From contig NC_057800.1 in the NCBI RefSeq assembly GCF_018294505.1, positions 175,409,642 to 175,473,641 on the forward strand: DNA of 64,000 nucleotides, given 5' to 3'. A program made the translations under genes and the position numbers. Below the pieces are notes generated by a model. That model was not told the DNA's origin and ran no database searches. It saw only the letters and a list, made by a program, of their open reading frames with translations. Below, piece after piece: positions 20,456 to 31,654 of the stretch (position 1 is its first letter; each line of letters opens with the position of its first letter). This DNA comes from Triticum aestivum. Lineage: Eukaryota > Streptophyta > Magnoliopsida > Poales > Poaceae.

Positions 20456-23400
20456 CTAAATTATGGACGCGTGGTCCACATAGTATTCTCCGTCTTCAGC
20501 GATCACGTGGTCAAGAAAGAATGCCGCCAATTCCTCTTGAATTGCTCGCATGCGATCTGGTGCTAGGAGTTCATTCCGCATCCGAAACATCTAATTTGAA
20601 GAAGGGGGTCAATACATATATATATGAATGAATGAAACTCAACACAAATTATGGTAATAAAATAAAATTGTAAATATTGTTATTTAGGCACTTCATATTG
20701 TTCGTCAGAGTACCCGCCCCGCTCACAGGTCGTGTGGCGGATGGACTCGCAGACGTAGTATCCACAGAAATCATTTCCTTGTTCCTGCCACAACCACTTT
20801 ACAAGAAATAGAGGTCAATCAAACTGATAAGCAAGAATGCCAAATGGTATTGATGAAACTAGCGCTTGAATCACTAGGAGATGCGCGGAACATGCTACTA
20901 TAGTACTTACTTTCAGGTGTCTAAATTGCAGCTCCTTCGGCAGTCCCGGAGCTTTTCTGGTGAATTTTCTCCAAACCCTGCCGGACAAAGAAAATAATTA
21001 CTTGATATCAGGAAATGAACAAAGTTGCTGATATGGTGGATAATGATCGATTTAACTTACTTCTTGAGGATTTCAGTCATGTCCGCATACTCCTGGGGAT
21101 CTTTTCGTCTAGAGTCCAAGACAGTTACTACTCCCTGCTCAAGCCTAATCTCTAGGAGAATATAGTGGAACCTGCGCACGCATGCATAACTCATCAATTA
21201 CATTACTATAACCTGGACTAATATATAAGGGAAACCGAATATGCACAAGACAGTAACACTCACTTGAAGTTGTAAGGAAAGAGTATTATATCTTTGTGTT
21301 CATTTCTTTTGAATGATCATAGCAAGTTGGCCTCGATATCTTCGGGACGATGTTCAACCTCAGTTGCATCTATGAGATATGTGTTAACGAACCCAATATC
21401 ACCGATTTGTCTTTTCTTCAATTCGGCGATCTTCAATCTGCATAATATAGTGAGGATAATTATAAATACATGCAATGAAAGAGCTGAGCTATATAGAGAG
21501 ACTTAATGACAGAAGTAGTAGCTAGTACTTACAGACAGTAGCAGGTGACTGTTGCTTTATCGAGGGCCAATTGATTGAAAAACTGATAGAACTCCTCAAA
21601 TGGAATAGGCAACAGTTCAATTCCAACGAGGTCATGCTCCGGTTTAACTCTTGCATACAAAGTACTCCTCCCCTCAGACTCTCTGCAGATTTTCAAGTAC
21701 CAATCATGCAATCTTCGCATCATCGTTGATAGAGATTTTTCATCTTTGACGAGAGGCTTCCCGTACTCGTATCTGTGTATCTGCACCTCCATGGGATCAT
21801 AATGTACATCGTCGGGCAGGTAATCGTCAAGATTGCTATAACCGGGCACCATCCTCGGATCGACGATGTTGCTAGGCACCTTGAGCGGGGGGCACGATTG
21901 CTTCGCTTGTTCGCCGAGCTGGGCAATTTGTTTCCCAGCTGCTCGTCGTTCTTTCAGCCTTTGATCACTGACTGTACTTCCCGACCGCTCTGCTTCGGCT
22001 CATGTCTTTGCAATAATGCGCTCATAGTTGCCTTTCGGCGGAGACTTGGGTGGTTTTGCCAGGGCAGCCAGAGTGCGCTTCACTTTCACCGGATCTACCT
22101 TCTCCTCCGGAGGTGGATGTCTCTTTGCTTTCAACCCTTGAAACCAGTCATCCACTTCGGTTCGCGCGATCTTCGCATTCTCCTCCGGGGTCCTCTCATA
22201 TGGTAACTTCTCTGGAGTCTTCAGAGAAGGACCGGATCTGTATGTCCTCCCGCCTCTGGCTGTACTGCTAGACGTCGGCCGAACAGACGGAGCGGCTGTC
22301 TTCTTTACTTGCTTACGAGGCGGAGGAGAAGGACTACGACGCGCCGGAGCAGCTGCAGGAGCGGCGGCTGGTCTCTTCCGCCCTTGTTGACGAGGCGGAG
22401 AAGGAGGAGGCTGGCTGCTCGGGCGCGCCGGCGCAGGCGGAGAAGGAGGCGGAGTGCCGCCACGCGTCGGAGAAGGAGCCGGCCGAGGGCCCTAATCGTC
22501 ACTCGCCGGAGGAGGAGGCGGTGGAGGAGGCAGAGTGCCCTGACTGTCTGGAGGAGGAGGCGGAGGCGTCCAGTTCAGAAGGTTGATGAGCTCCTTCCGC
22601 CATAGGCATGGAGTCTTCAGAGAAGAACCCAGCCGAGTCTCCCCTTCTCCGGTAGGGTGGTCAAGCAAGAGGTCCTCAAATCCCTCCGTTATTTCATCCA
22701 CCATCACCTTAGCATATCCTTCTAGAATCGGCCGGCAGTGAAAAGTTGCGTCGGGTTCATTAGGAAAAACAGAGCCAACAGCGGCCTTGACCTTCATATT
22801 AATCCATTGCGTCATAAGGTGGCAATTTTGAGCCTCCGTGATAGCATCCATAGGATAGCTGGCAGGAGCCGTCAAGACAAGCTCCGGCTGAAGCAGCTCG
22901 GTGCAAGCCACGCTGCTTCTCTGCTGAGATGGCGGGGTAGCTTCAGGGGAAGTTTCGGCAAGTCGTTTGCTGTGATTTGCTTCTTGTTCCTCTATCGCTT
23001 GTACCCTTGCGTGCAGCGCCTGCAGTTCGGTCTGCTGCACTTTTTTCCTCCTCTCGTGGCTTTTGTAACCGCCTGCGTCCGGAAACCCAGCCTTCCACGG
23101 AATGGAGCCTGGCGTGCCTCGTGTCCGTCTAGGGTGCTCAGAATTTTCGAGGGCCTTTGTGAGCTCGTCGTTCTCTCTGTCTAGAAGGAACGTCCCTTTC
23201 TGCGCTGCAGCGATATATTACCGAAGCTTCTTCAAGGGTGTGTCAAGTTGCTCGTCCGTCCAAATGCACTTCCCTATTACAGGGTCCAAGGTTCCGCCAG
23301 CCCCGAAGAACCAAGTCCGGCAACGGTCTGGCCAGTTCATTGTCTCTGGTTCGATCCCTTTTTCAACCAGATCATTCTCAGCCTTGGCCCACTTAGGCCG

Positions 23401-24296
23401 GGCTAAGAGGTAGCCACCTGACCCCGTGCGATGGTGATGCTTCTTCTTCGCAGCATTTTTCTTGTTTGTCGCCGACATCTTCTTACTCTTTTCTGATGTC
23501 TTGTTGGTCACAAATGCGGGCCAGTGATCTCTGATCTTCTCATATCTTCCCTTGAATTCTAGTGTCTCTTTTTTATCGACAAACCTATTCAGCTCTTTCT
23601 TCCACCTCCTGAATAGGTCTACCATCCTCTTAAGAGCAAAAGACTTGATTAATTGCTCTTTAACTGGCTTCTCCGGATCATCCTCTGGCGGTAGGGTGAA
23701 ATTTGACTTCAGCTCAGTCCAAAGATCATTTTTCTGCATATCATTGACGTAAGACACCTCAGGGTCTTCTGTAGCCGGCTTTAACCATTGCTGGATGCTG
23801 ATCGGGATCTTGTCCCTAACCAGAACCCCGCACTGAGCAACAAATGCGTTCTTTGTTCGGATGGGTTCAATCGGTTGGCCGTCAGGCGCGATTGCTATGA
23901 TCTCAAACCTTTCATCCGAGCTCAACTTTTTATTCGGGCCTCGTCTCTTTACCTCAGTTGTGCTCGATCCGGAGGGCTAGAAAAAAGAACAAAGACTTAA
24001 TTAATATGTGTACATACCAAAACAATGAATGCATCAATTAGCTAGTCAGCACAGGCTTAGCTAATATATATACCTGGCGGACTCGGTTCGGTCCCCGGAG
24101 CCGTCATCACGGTCTCCTTCTTGCACCGGCATTGGGTCACCGGAGCCGTCCTCATGTTCTTCCTCTTGCACCGGCATTAGGTCACCGGAGCCAGCTTCTT
24201 CACCCTCTCCTTCCAGACCATCGGTGTCGTTGAGAAACAACGAGACGGCATCACTTCCTTCTTCACCCTCTTCTTTTTCTTCTTTTTCCTCTTCTT
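20456..24296 (-). pseudogene. CACTA-encoded DUF8039-like protein with C-terminal Ulp1 (C48) cysteine protease, seven exons, four in-frame stops
   Basis: Exons on the minus strand: e1 about 24296-24075 (Glu/Asp-rich, start not found), e2 23976-21533, e3 21437-21264, e4 21171-21061, e5 20977-20911, e6 20796-20692, e7 20590-20456. All introns are GT-AG, and e2-e7 join in phase. Exon 2 holds a Lys-rich segment, a coiled coil (LHARVQAIEEQEA), the DUF8039-like block around 22900-22600 and a proline-rich linker. Exons 4-6 encode the Ulp1 core with candidate catalytic His (21167-21165), Asp (21116-21114), Gln (20781) and Cys (20766-20764), all present. In-frame stops at 23218 (TAA), 22492 (TAG), 22000 (TGA) and 21317 (TGA) disable it. 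Ulp1 proteases remove SUMO-like tags; the role in a transposon is unknown. Confidence 0.75.
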
Positions 24297-24400
24297 ATTT
24301 ATTTCTCCTCTTCTTCCTCTCCTCTTCTTCTCCTTTATTCCTCTTCTTATTTTTGTTTTTCCTCTACTTTTTCTTTCTTCTTCCTTTCCTAGCTAGATAT
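24240..24400 (-). repeat. Pyrimidine-rich (CTT)n-like tract encoding Glu/Lys runs
   Basis: An imperfect CTT/CCT microsatellite on the plus strand reads as GAA/GAG/AAG codons in the Ulp1 gene. It has in-frame stops beyond about 24297, so the protein's N-terminus probably eroded in this slippage-prone tract. Confidence 0.6.
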
Positions 24401-24419
24401 ATAAAACTTTTCTAAAAAT

Positions 24420-25030
24420 GTAACTTTTACATATATAAAACTTTTTCATGGATCATCATTTCTCATATATATCCATCTATAGCCACATACATATATAAAT
24501 GGAAAAAAATGCTATGATCAAAAATACATATATACTTGGTAAATATTCTATGAAACATCGTTTCTCATATATATCAATGCATATATCCATGGATCATCAT
24601 TTCTCATATATCCATAGTCATATATAAAAACTTTCTGCCTATGAACAAAAAACTTTGTATGAACAAAAAACTTTGTATGAACAAAAACACATTTTTGACA
24701 TATTTAGCACATTCTAAATTTTCCTAACTCTTTTACAACCACAAAAATTACTCCAACTTCATGACAGTACCCACACTCCATTTCACCAAAAACCTTCTGA
24801 TCCATTGTTTAAATTTTTAAATTTCATTCAAATGAAATTTGAACCGGATTCAAATTCCTTGCTGAAAACCTATTCTAAACCAATCAAAAAATTCTGAAAT
24901 TTTGCCATCACCTTTGTCTTGCATCAGTACCTCACCACAAAAAATATCATAAATCCTAAAAATGCCCAAAGCCATCTAGCATTTGATCAAACACCCTCTA
25001 TATGCACTGTTCATATCTGTAAAAAAATTC
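24420..25030. other. AT-rich non-coding part of the CACTA element
   Basis: Two to three imperfect copies of CATGGATCATCATTTCTCATATAT-like sequence (24447-24615) and a duplicated TATGAACAAAAAACTTTG (24638-24680) are visible. No gene was seen. Confidence 0.5.
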
Positions 25031-25039
25031 AGAAATTTC

Positions 25040-25500
25040 AGAAAAGTTTGCTGCTGCTCCACTCCTTCTCCTCTCCTCTCCTCTCCTTCTCCTCTCCTTC
25101 TGCTCTTCAATGCGTCGAGGCCGGCGGCGACCATGGAGCAGGGGCAAAGAGCAAGGGCCGCACTCGATCGGGACCATGGGAAAGGGGGGCTCACTTCGAG
25201 GGGGGCGGCGATGGCAGGAGTCCGGCGATGAGGACGGCGGGCTCGGGGCGGCACGCGGTGACGGGGACGACGGTCTCGGGACGACGCGCAGCCGGCGACA
25301 GGGACGAGGAGGGGTGGGCTCGGGGAGGCACGCAGCGACGGGGACGACGAGGACGGCGGGCTCGGGGATGCCGGCGATGAGGACGGCACAGGCTCGGGGA
25401 GGCGACGACGTTGGCGGCGGCGGCGTAGACGGCGAGGTGGAGCAGCCTGACGGTGTCGTCGGCGGGGGAGGGGGGAACTGGCGTTGCAAACTGAAAATTT
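25040..25500. repeat. GC-rich imperfect repeats inside the CACTA element
   Basis: Units such as GACGGCGGGCTCGGGG and GGGACGACG recur several times between 25225 and 25410, preceded by a CTCCT-rich tract. This is probably untranslated leader of the Ulp1 gene. Long open frames on both strands come from GC content and are not conserved. Confidence 0.45.
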
Positions 25501-25529
25501 TCACAAGTGTTTGTTATATAGTCCAAGCT

Positions 25530-25765
25530 TTAGTCCCGGTTGGTGGCGTAAACCGGGACTAATTCCCCCTTTAGTCCCGGTTGGTGCCAGCAACCGGGAC
25601 CAAAGGCCTCTTTTCAGCAGTCCAAAGGGCGGGAAGCGGCGGCCTTTGGTCCCGGTTGCTCGCACCAACCGGGACTAAAGGGGGGCATTGGTCCCGGTTT
25701 GTGCCACGAACCGGGACCAATGCTACGCTATGGTCCCGGTTCGTCCCACCAACCGGGACCAATGG
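25530..25765. repeat. Internal cluster of CCCGGTT...AACCGGGA palindromes
   Basis: About five palindromic units of the subterminal type (for example TAGTCCCGGTTGGTGCCAGC with its mirrored half) lie in the middle of the element, far from either end. A smaller cluster is at 26650-26680. Confidence 0.8.
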
Positions 25766-25789
25766 CCTTGTGCTGCCCCCCGCCCAAAA

Positions 25790-25885
25790 GTTTAGTCCCA
25801 CCTCGCTAGTTGAGAGGGCCCGGGAGTGGTTTATAAGCGCTGCTGCACCCACCCTCTCGAGCTCCTCTCAACTGCAGGCTTTCGG
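25790..25885 (+). promoter_or_regulatory. Promoter-like module, plus orientation, with TATA
   Basis: The order is TTTAGTCCCACCTCGCTAG, then GTGGTTTATAAGC (TATA-like at 25830-25836), then GAGCTCCTCTCAACTG. The same module appears in reverse at 26640-26535. TATA-box function is an inference from the motif and spacing. Confidence 0.35.
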
Positions 25886-26039
25886 GCCTAATCTGTCACT
25901 GCAATGCCTATGGGCCTACTGGGCCTGCTGCGGGCCTGAATCCTGGCCCATAGTTGGGTTTCTAGTCATATTCAGGCCGTGGTGGCCCAGTAGGTGGCAT
26001 TTTTTTTTCTTTTTTGCTATTTATTTTTTCATTTCTACT

Positions 26040-27230
26040 TAGAACTAAATACTTATAGTTTTGTAGTGATTTCTTTTTTATTTTTGGTCACAAAAATTAT
26101 AAACTTTCTGTTAGTGCCATTAGTTTTAAAATTTGAATAGTTTAAATTTGAATTTTTTAAAATTTGTGTGAATCACTAGTTTATGAATAACTTTACTATA
26201 AAAATTGATTTTTGAGTCAATCTTTTTCCTGCTATTTAATATTACTGTGTTTTATCATTATACTCAATTTGGTAATTTTAGTTAGTCATAACAAATATTA
26301 TAGGCATTTTTTCTTTTTTGCTATTTATTTTTTCATTTCTACTTAGAACTAAATACTTATAGTTTTTTGGTGATTTTTTTTCTTTTAGGTCACAAAAATT
26401 ATAAACTTTTCTATTAGTGAACATAGATGCACCTATAGAGAAAATTAAACCTAAATTCATAATCAATTTCTATGAATTTCAGAGAAATTCATTATGAATT
26501 TAGGTCCAATTTCCTGTATAGGGGCATCTATTTTCACTTTGAGAGGAGCTCAACAACGCAGAGAGGGACAGGCTTATAAACAGGTGTGGGTGCCCTTCGG
26601 TTGGCGAGGTGGGACTAAACTCCGGGTGCAACGAGGGCCAACCCTTTAGTCCCGGTTTGTGGCACAAACCGGGACTAATGGTCATGGGCTAGGGGAGAGC
26701 CCTATTTTTTCCAGTTTTTGTTTTGTTTTCTGCATTATTTATTTCCTTTTGTTTTTTGCTTTATTTTTTAATTCTTTTTGCTTTTAGTTTTAGAAAAATT
26801 ATAAACTTTCTGTTAGTGCCATTAGTTTTCAAATTTGAAAACACTTTTTTAGTTTTTTTTGTTTTCTTTGTTGCTTTATTTATTTTATTTTGTTTCTACT
26901 TACAACAAAATACTTATTGTTGCTATTTTTATTTTTTTTCCAGTTTTTTTGTTTTGTTTTCTGTATTATTTATTTTCTTTTGTTTCTTGCTTTATTTTTT
27001 AATTCTTTTTGCTTTTAGGTCAGCAAAATTATAAACTTTCTGTTAGAGCCATTAGTTTTAGGAAAAATATAAACTTTTTGTTAGTGCCATTAGTTTTCAA
27101 ATTTGAATAGTTAAAATTTGAATTCTTTGAAATTTGTGTGAATCACAAGTTTGTGATTAACTTTACTAAAAAATGAACATAGATGCACCTATAGAGAAAA
27201 TTCGACCTAAATTCATAGTTTTCAAATGAA
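26040..27230. repeat. Degenerate duplications of an AT-rich module in the CACTA interior
   Basis: The blocks AAAATTATAAACTTTCTGTTAG and TAGTGCCATTAGTTT recur at about 26093, 26400 (partial), 26797, 27028 and 27065. GAACATAGATGCACCTATAG recurs at about 26419 and 27175, and TGTTTTGTTTTCTGNATTATTTATT at 26719 and 26950. The area has been duplicated repeatedly and holds no gene. Confidence 0.75.
26535..26640 (-). promoter_or_regulatory. Promoter-like module, minus orientation, with TATA
   Basis: Read on the minus strand it has the same order as 25790-25885: TTTAGTCCCACCTCGCCAA, then CTGTTTATAAGCC (TATA-like at about 26582-26574), then GAGCTCCTCTCAAAGTG. It points toward the Ulp1 gene and could serve as its promoter. 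Confidence 0.4.
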
Positions 27231-27329
27231 CTCTGAAAAAGTTGGCATAGCATACTCGTCTGTTACAAATTTGGCATGGTATCATCATAATAGTTGCGGG
27301 AGAAAGTCTTCACTTTTTCTTCGCTTGTG

Positions 27330-30300
27330 TCATTTCTTATTGCACCGTAACCATGGATAATCTTCATCATTTATCAGGATGCTTGGGTCAGCCTTGACAT
27401 TGAAGGGAGGAATTTCATGAAACTTTTCATAATCTTCAGACATGTCTGTCTTGCCCTCCACTCCCAGGATGTCCCTTTTTCCTGAAAGAACTATGTGGCG
27501 CTTTGGCTCATCGTATGATGTATTCGTTTCCTTATCTTTTCTTTTTCTCGGTCTCGTAGACATGTCCTTCACATAGATAACCTGTGCGACATCATTAGCT
27601 AGGACGAACGGTTCGTCAGTGTACCCAAGATTTTTCAGATCGACTGTTGTCATTCCGTACTGTGGGTCTACATGTACCCCGTCTCCTGACAGATTGACCC
27701 ATTTGCACTTAAACAAAGGGACCTTAAAATCTTTGTCCGTAGTCAAGTTCCCATATGTCCACTATGTAACCATAATATGTGTCTTTTCCCTTCTCGGTTG
27801 TTGCATCAAAGCGGACACCGCTATTTTGGTTGGTGCTCTTTTGATCTTGGTCAATCGTGTAAAATGTATTCCCATTTATCTCGTATCCTTTGTAAATCAA
27901 TACAGTCATAGATGGTCCCCTGGACAACAAGTACAACTCATCACAAACAGTGTTGTCACCTCTGAGACGTGCTTCCAACCAACTACTGAAAGTCCTAATG
28001 TGTTCACATGTAATCCAGTCGTCGCACTGCTCCGGGTGTTTAGAGCGCAGACTGTTCTTGTGTTCATCGACATACGGGGTCACCAAGGTAGAGTTCTGTA
28101 GAACTGTGTAGTGTGCTTGAGACCAAGAATGCTCGTCCCTGCATATTATTGAGTCTGCTCCTAGCGTGCCTTTTCCAGTCAGTCTCCCCTCATACCGCGA
28201 TTTAGGGAGACCTATCTTCTTAAGGCCAAGAATGAAGTCAACACAAAACCCGATGACATCCTCTGTTTGATGGCCCATGGAGATGCTTCCTTCTGGCCTA
28301 GCGCGGTTACGGACATATTTCTTTAGGACTCCCATGAACCTCTCAAAGGGGAACATATTGTGTAGAAATACGGGCACTAGAATGACAATCTCGTCGACTA
28401 GATGAACTAGGACATACGTCATGATATTGAAGAAGGATGGTGGGAACACCAGCTCGAAACTGACAAGACATTGCGCCACATCACTCCTTAGCCTTGGTCG
28501 ATTTCTGGATCGATCACCTTCTGAGAGATTGTATTGAGGAATGCACATAGCTTCACAATGGCTAATCGGACATTTTTCGGTAGAAGCCCCCTCAATGCAA
28601 CCGGAAGTAGTTGCGTCATAATCACGTGGCAGTCATGAGACTTTAGGTTCTGGAACTTTTTCTCTGGCATATTTATTATTCCCTTTATATTCGACGAGAA
28701 GCCAGTCGGGACCTTCATACTGAGCAGGCATTCAAAGAAGATTTTTTTCTCTTCTTTCGTAAGAGCGTAGCTGGCAGGACCTTCATACTGCTTCGGAGGC
28801 ATGCCGTCTTTTTCGTGCAAACGTTGCAGGTCCTCCCGTGCCTCAGGTGTATCTTTTGTCTTTCCGTACACGCCCAAGAAGCCTAGCAGGTTCACGCAAA
28901 GGTTCTTCGTCATGTGCATCACGTCGATTGAAGAGCGGACCTCTAGGTCTTTCCAGTAGGGTAGGTCCCAAAATATAGATTTCTTCTTCCACATGGGTGC
29001 GTGTCCCTCAGCGTCATTCGGAACAGCTAGTGCGCCGGGACCCTTTCCAAAGATTACGTGTAAATCATTGACCATAGCAAGTATGTGATCACCGGTACGC
29101 ATGGCGGGCTTCTTCCGGTGATCTGCCTCGCCTTTGAAATGCTTGCCTATCTTTTGACATTGATGGTTGGTCAGAAGAAATCGACGATGGCCCAGGTACA
29201 CATTCCTCCTTCATTTGTCCAGGTATATACTTTCAGTGTCATCTAAACAGTGTGTGCATGCGTGGTATCCTTTGTTTGTTTGTCCTGAAAGGTTACTAAG
29301 AGCAGGCCAATCGTTCATGGTCACGAACAGCAACGCCTTTAGGTTAAATTCCTCTTGTCTGTGCTCATCCCACGTACGTACACTGTTTCCATTCCACAAC
29401 TGTAAAAGTTCTTCAACTAATGGCTTTAGGTACACATCAATGTCGTTGCCGGGTTGCTTAGGGCCTTGGATGAGAACTGGCATCATAATGAACTTCCGCT
29501 TCATGCACATCCAAGGAGGAAGGTTATACATACATAGAGTCACAGACCAGGTGCTGTGATTGCTGCTCTGCTCTCCGAAAGGATTAATGCCATCCGCGCT
29601 TAAAGCAAACCATACGTTCCTTGGGTCCTTTGCAAGCTCATCCCAGTACTTTCTCACGATTTTTCTCCACTGCGACCCGTCAGGGGGTGCTCTCAACTTC
29701 CCGTCTTTCTTACGGTCCTCACTGTGCCATCGCATCGACTTGGCATGCTTTCCGTTTTTGAACAGACGTTTCAACCGTGGTATTATAGGAGCATACCACA
29801 TCACCTTCGCAGGAACCCTCTTCCTGTGGGGCTCACCGTGAACATCACCAGGGTCATCTCGTCTGATCTTATACCGCAATGCACCGCATATCGGGCATGC
29901 GTTCAGATCCTTGTATGCACCGCGGTATAGGATGCAGTCATTAGTGCATGCATGTATCTTCTCCACCTCCAATCCTAGAGGGCATACGACCTTCTTTGCT
30001 GCGTATGTACTGTCGGGCAATTCGTTATCCTTTGGAAGCTTCTTCTTCAATATTTTCAGTAGCTTCTCAAATCCTTTGTCAGGCACAGCATTCTCTGCCT
30101 TCCACTGCAGCAATTTCAGTACGGTACCGAGCTTTGTGTTGCCATCTTCGCAATTGGGGTACACCCCTTTTTGTGATCCTCTAACATGCGATCGAACTTC
30201 AGCTTCTCCTTTTGACTTTCGCATTGCGTCCTTGCATCGACAATGACCCGGCGGAGATCATCATCATCGGGCACATCGTCTGGTTCCTCTTGATCTTCAG

Positions 30301-30675
30301 CAGCTTCACCCATTGCAGCATCATTGGGCACATCGTCTGGTTCCTCTTGATCTTCACCAGCTCCCCCCGTTGCAGCATCACGGTATTCAGGGGGCACATA
30401 GTTGTCATCGTACTCTTCTTCTTCGTCGTCTTCCATCATAACCCCTATTTCTCCGTGCCTCGTCCAAACATTATAGTGTGGCATGAAACCCTTGTAAAGC
30501 AGGTGGGTGTGAAGGATTTTCCGGTTAGAGTAAGACACCGTATTCCCACATTTAGTGCATGGTGACAACACATAAAATCATTCTGCTTGTTTGCCTCAGC
30601 CGCATCGAGAAACTCTTGCATGCCCTTAATGTACTCGGAGGTGTGTCTGTCACCGTACATCCATTGTCGGTTCAT
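27330..30675 (-). pseudogene. CACTA transposase, TNP2 type, disrupted
   Basis: From 30675 the order is: a transposase-associated N-terminal zinc region (MNRQWMYGDRHTSEYIKG; CTKCGNTVSYSNRKILH at about 30560), an acidic repeat linker (EDQEEPDDVP, twice), the TNP2 catalytic core (30190-28500, with CPLGLEVEKIHACTNDC, WFALSADGINPFG and RSSIDVMHMTKNLC), then a DUF4218-like block (PPSFFNIMTYVLVHLVDE) and a DUF4216-like C-terminus (YYGYIVDIWELDYG; EPFVLANDVAQVIYVKD). Breaks are frameshifts near 30563, 30165, 28500 and 27745 and an in-frame TGA at 29211-29213. An AG acceptor precedes the start, so the first exon lies upstream. Confidence 0.9.
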
Positions 30676-30812
30676 CTGCGTGCATTATATATAATTAAGT
30701 GTCCAAATTAATAGAAGTTCATCATCCCACTAAAACCAAAGTACATACATAGTTCTCATCTAACAACATATAGCTCTTCAGAGCATCTAATTAATTAAAT
30801 CATACATTAAAA

Positions 30813-31259
30813 CTATGTAAAACATTTAAATGCGAAAACAAAGGCGATCATAATCGTAACCAAGGTAACAATTGATCCAACGGCATAATGATACCAAGCC
30901 TCGGTATGAATGGCATATTTTCTAATCTTTCTAATCTTCAAGCGCATTGCATCCATCTTGATCTTGTGATCATCGACGACATCCGCAACATGCAACTCCA
31001 ATATCATCTTCTCCTCCTCAATTTTTTTTATTTTTTCCTTCAAGAAATTGTTTTCTTCTTCAACTAAATTTAACCTCTCGACAATAGGGTCGGTTGGAAT
31101 TTCCGGTTCACATACATCCTAGATAAATAAAATCTATGTCACGTTGGTCCGCATAATTTTCCTAAACAATAAATGAACCAATAGTTATAAAGATAATATA
31201 TATACCACATCCGAATCATAGACAGGACGAGGGCCGACGGGGGCGGATACCAAAACCAT
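30813..31259 (-). CDS. Small coiled-coil/membrane protein of the CACTA element (two exons)
   Basis: Exon 1 is 31259-31206 (MVLVSAPVGPRPVYDSDV) and exon 2 is 31118-30813, joined in phase through a GT-AG intron, giving 119 residues. A Glu/Lys-rich coiled coil (EEENNFLKEKIKKIEEEK) is followed by a basic stretch and a C-terminal hydrophobic segment (VGSIVTLVTIMIAFVFAF) that looks like a tail anchor. It is uninterrupted, unlike the other genes of this element. It may be separate or the first part of the transposase transcript. I know no function for it. Confidence 0.55.
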
Positions 31260-31574
31260 CGCACTATATAAGATGCAATAATAAAAGTAAGAAAATGATA
31301 CAAGTATCTATCTAAACATACAAGTAAGAATATTTTTCCTTTTAGAAAGAAGATAAGAACAAGAGGCTCACCACGGTGGTGTCGGTGATGAGATCGGCGC
31401 GGGTGATCGAGGGCGGTGAAGAGGGAGGTGGGGCGTGACAGACCGCTAAATCTAGACAAATCTCGAGGAAAATGGAGCTTTGAGGTCGAGCTTCGAGAGG
31501 AGAAAGCTTAACTAGTGTGGCTCGGGCATTTCATCGAACACCTCATGTGCATAGGAGGTGAGCTAGAGCACCAC

Positions 31575-31650
31575 AAACCTCTCCCCTCGCCGGCCAGAGA
31601 AAAACAGAGCACTGGGGTGCTCTGCTCGCTGGCGAGGGTATATATAGGCA
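31575..31650 (-). promoter_or_regulatory. TATA box and hairpin upstream of the CACTA genes
   Basis: On the minus strand CCTATATATACCC (about 31649-31637) lies some 380 bp upstream of the first ATG. Just downstream an inverted repeat pairs CCTCGCCGGCCAGAG... with ...GCTCGCTGGCGAGG (31576-31637) around CAGAGCACTGGGGTGCTCTG. This is the likely transcription start area. Confidence 0.45.
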
Positions 31651-31654
31651 CCTC

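Noticed and set aside
22309..22605. Arg-rich plus-strand frame of 98 codons
   Set aside because: It is the complement of the proline-rich linker of the minus-strand Ulp1-bearing gene.
24976..25562. Open frames of 110-170 codons in the GC-rich part of the CACTA element
   Set aside because: Four overlapping frames on both strands, repeat-driven and without family resemblance.
25530..25765. Palindromic repeats as a possible CRISPR array or microRNA cluster
   Set aside because: They match the subterminal repeats of the surrounding CACTA transposon and have no regular spacers; this is a plant genome. Small-RNA output remains possible but is not shown by sequence alone.
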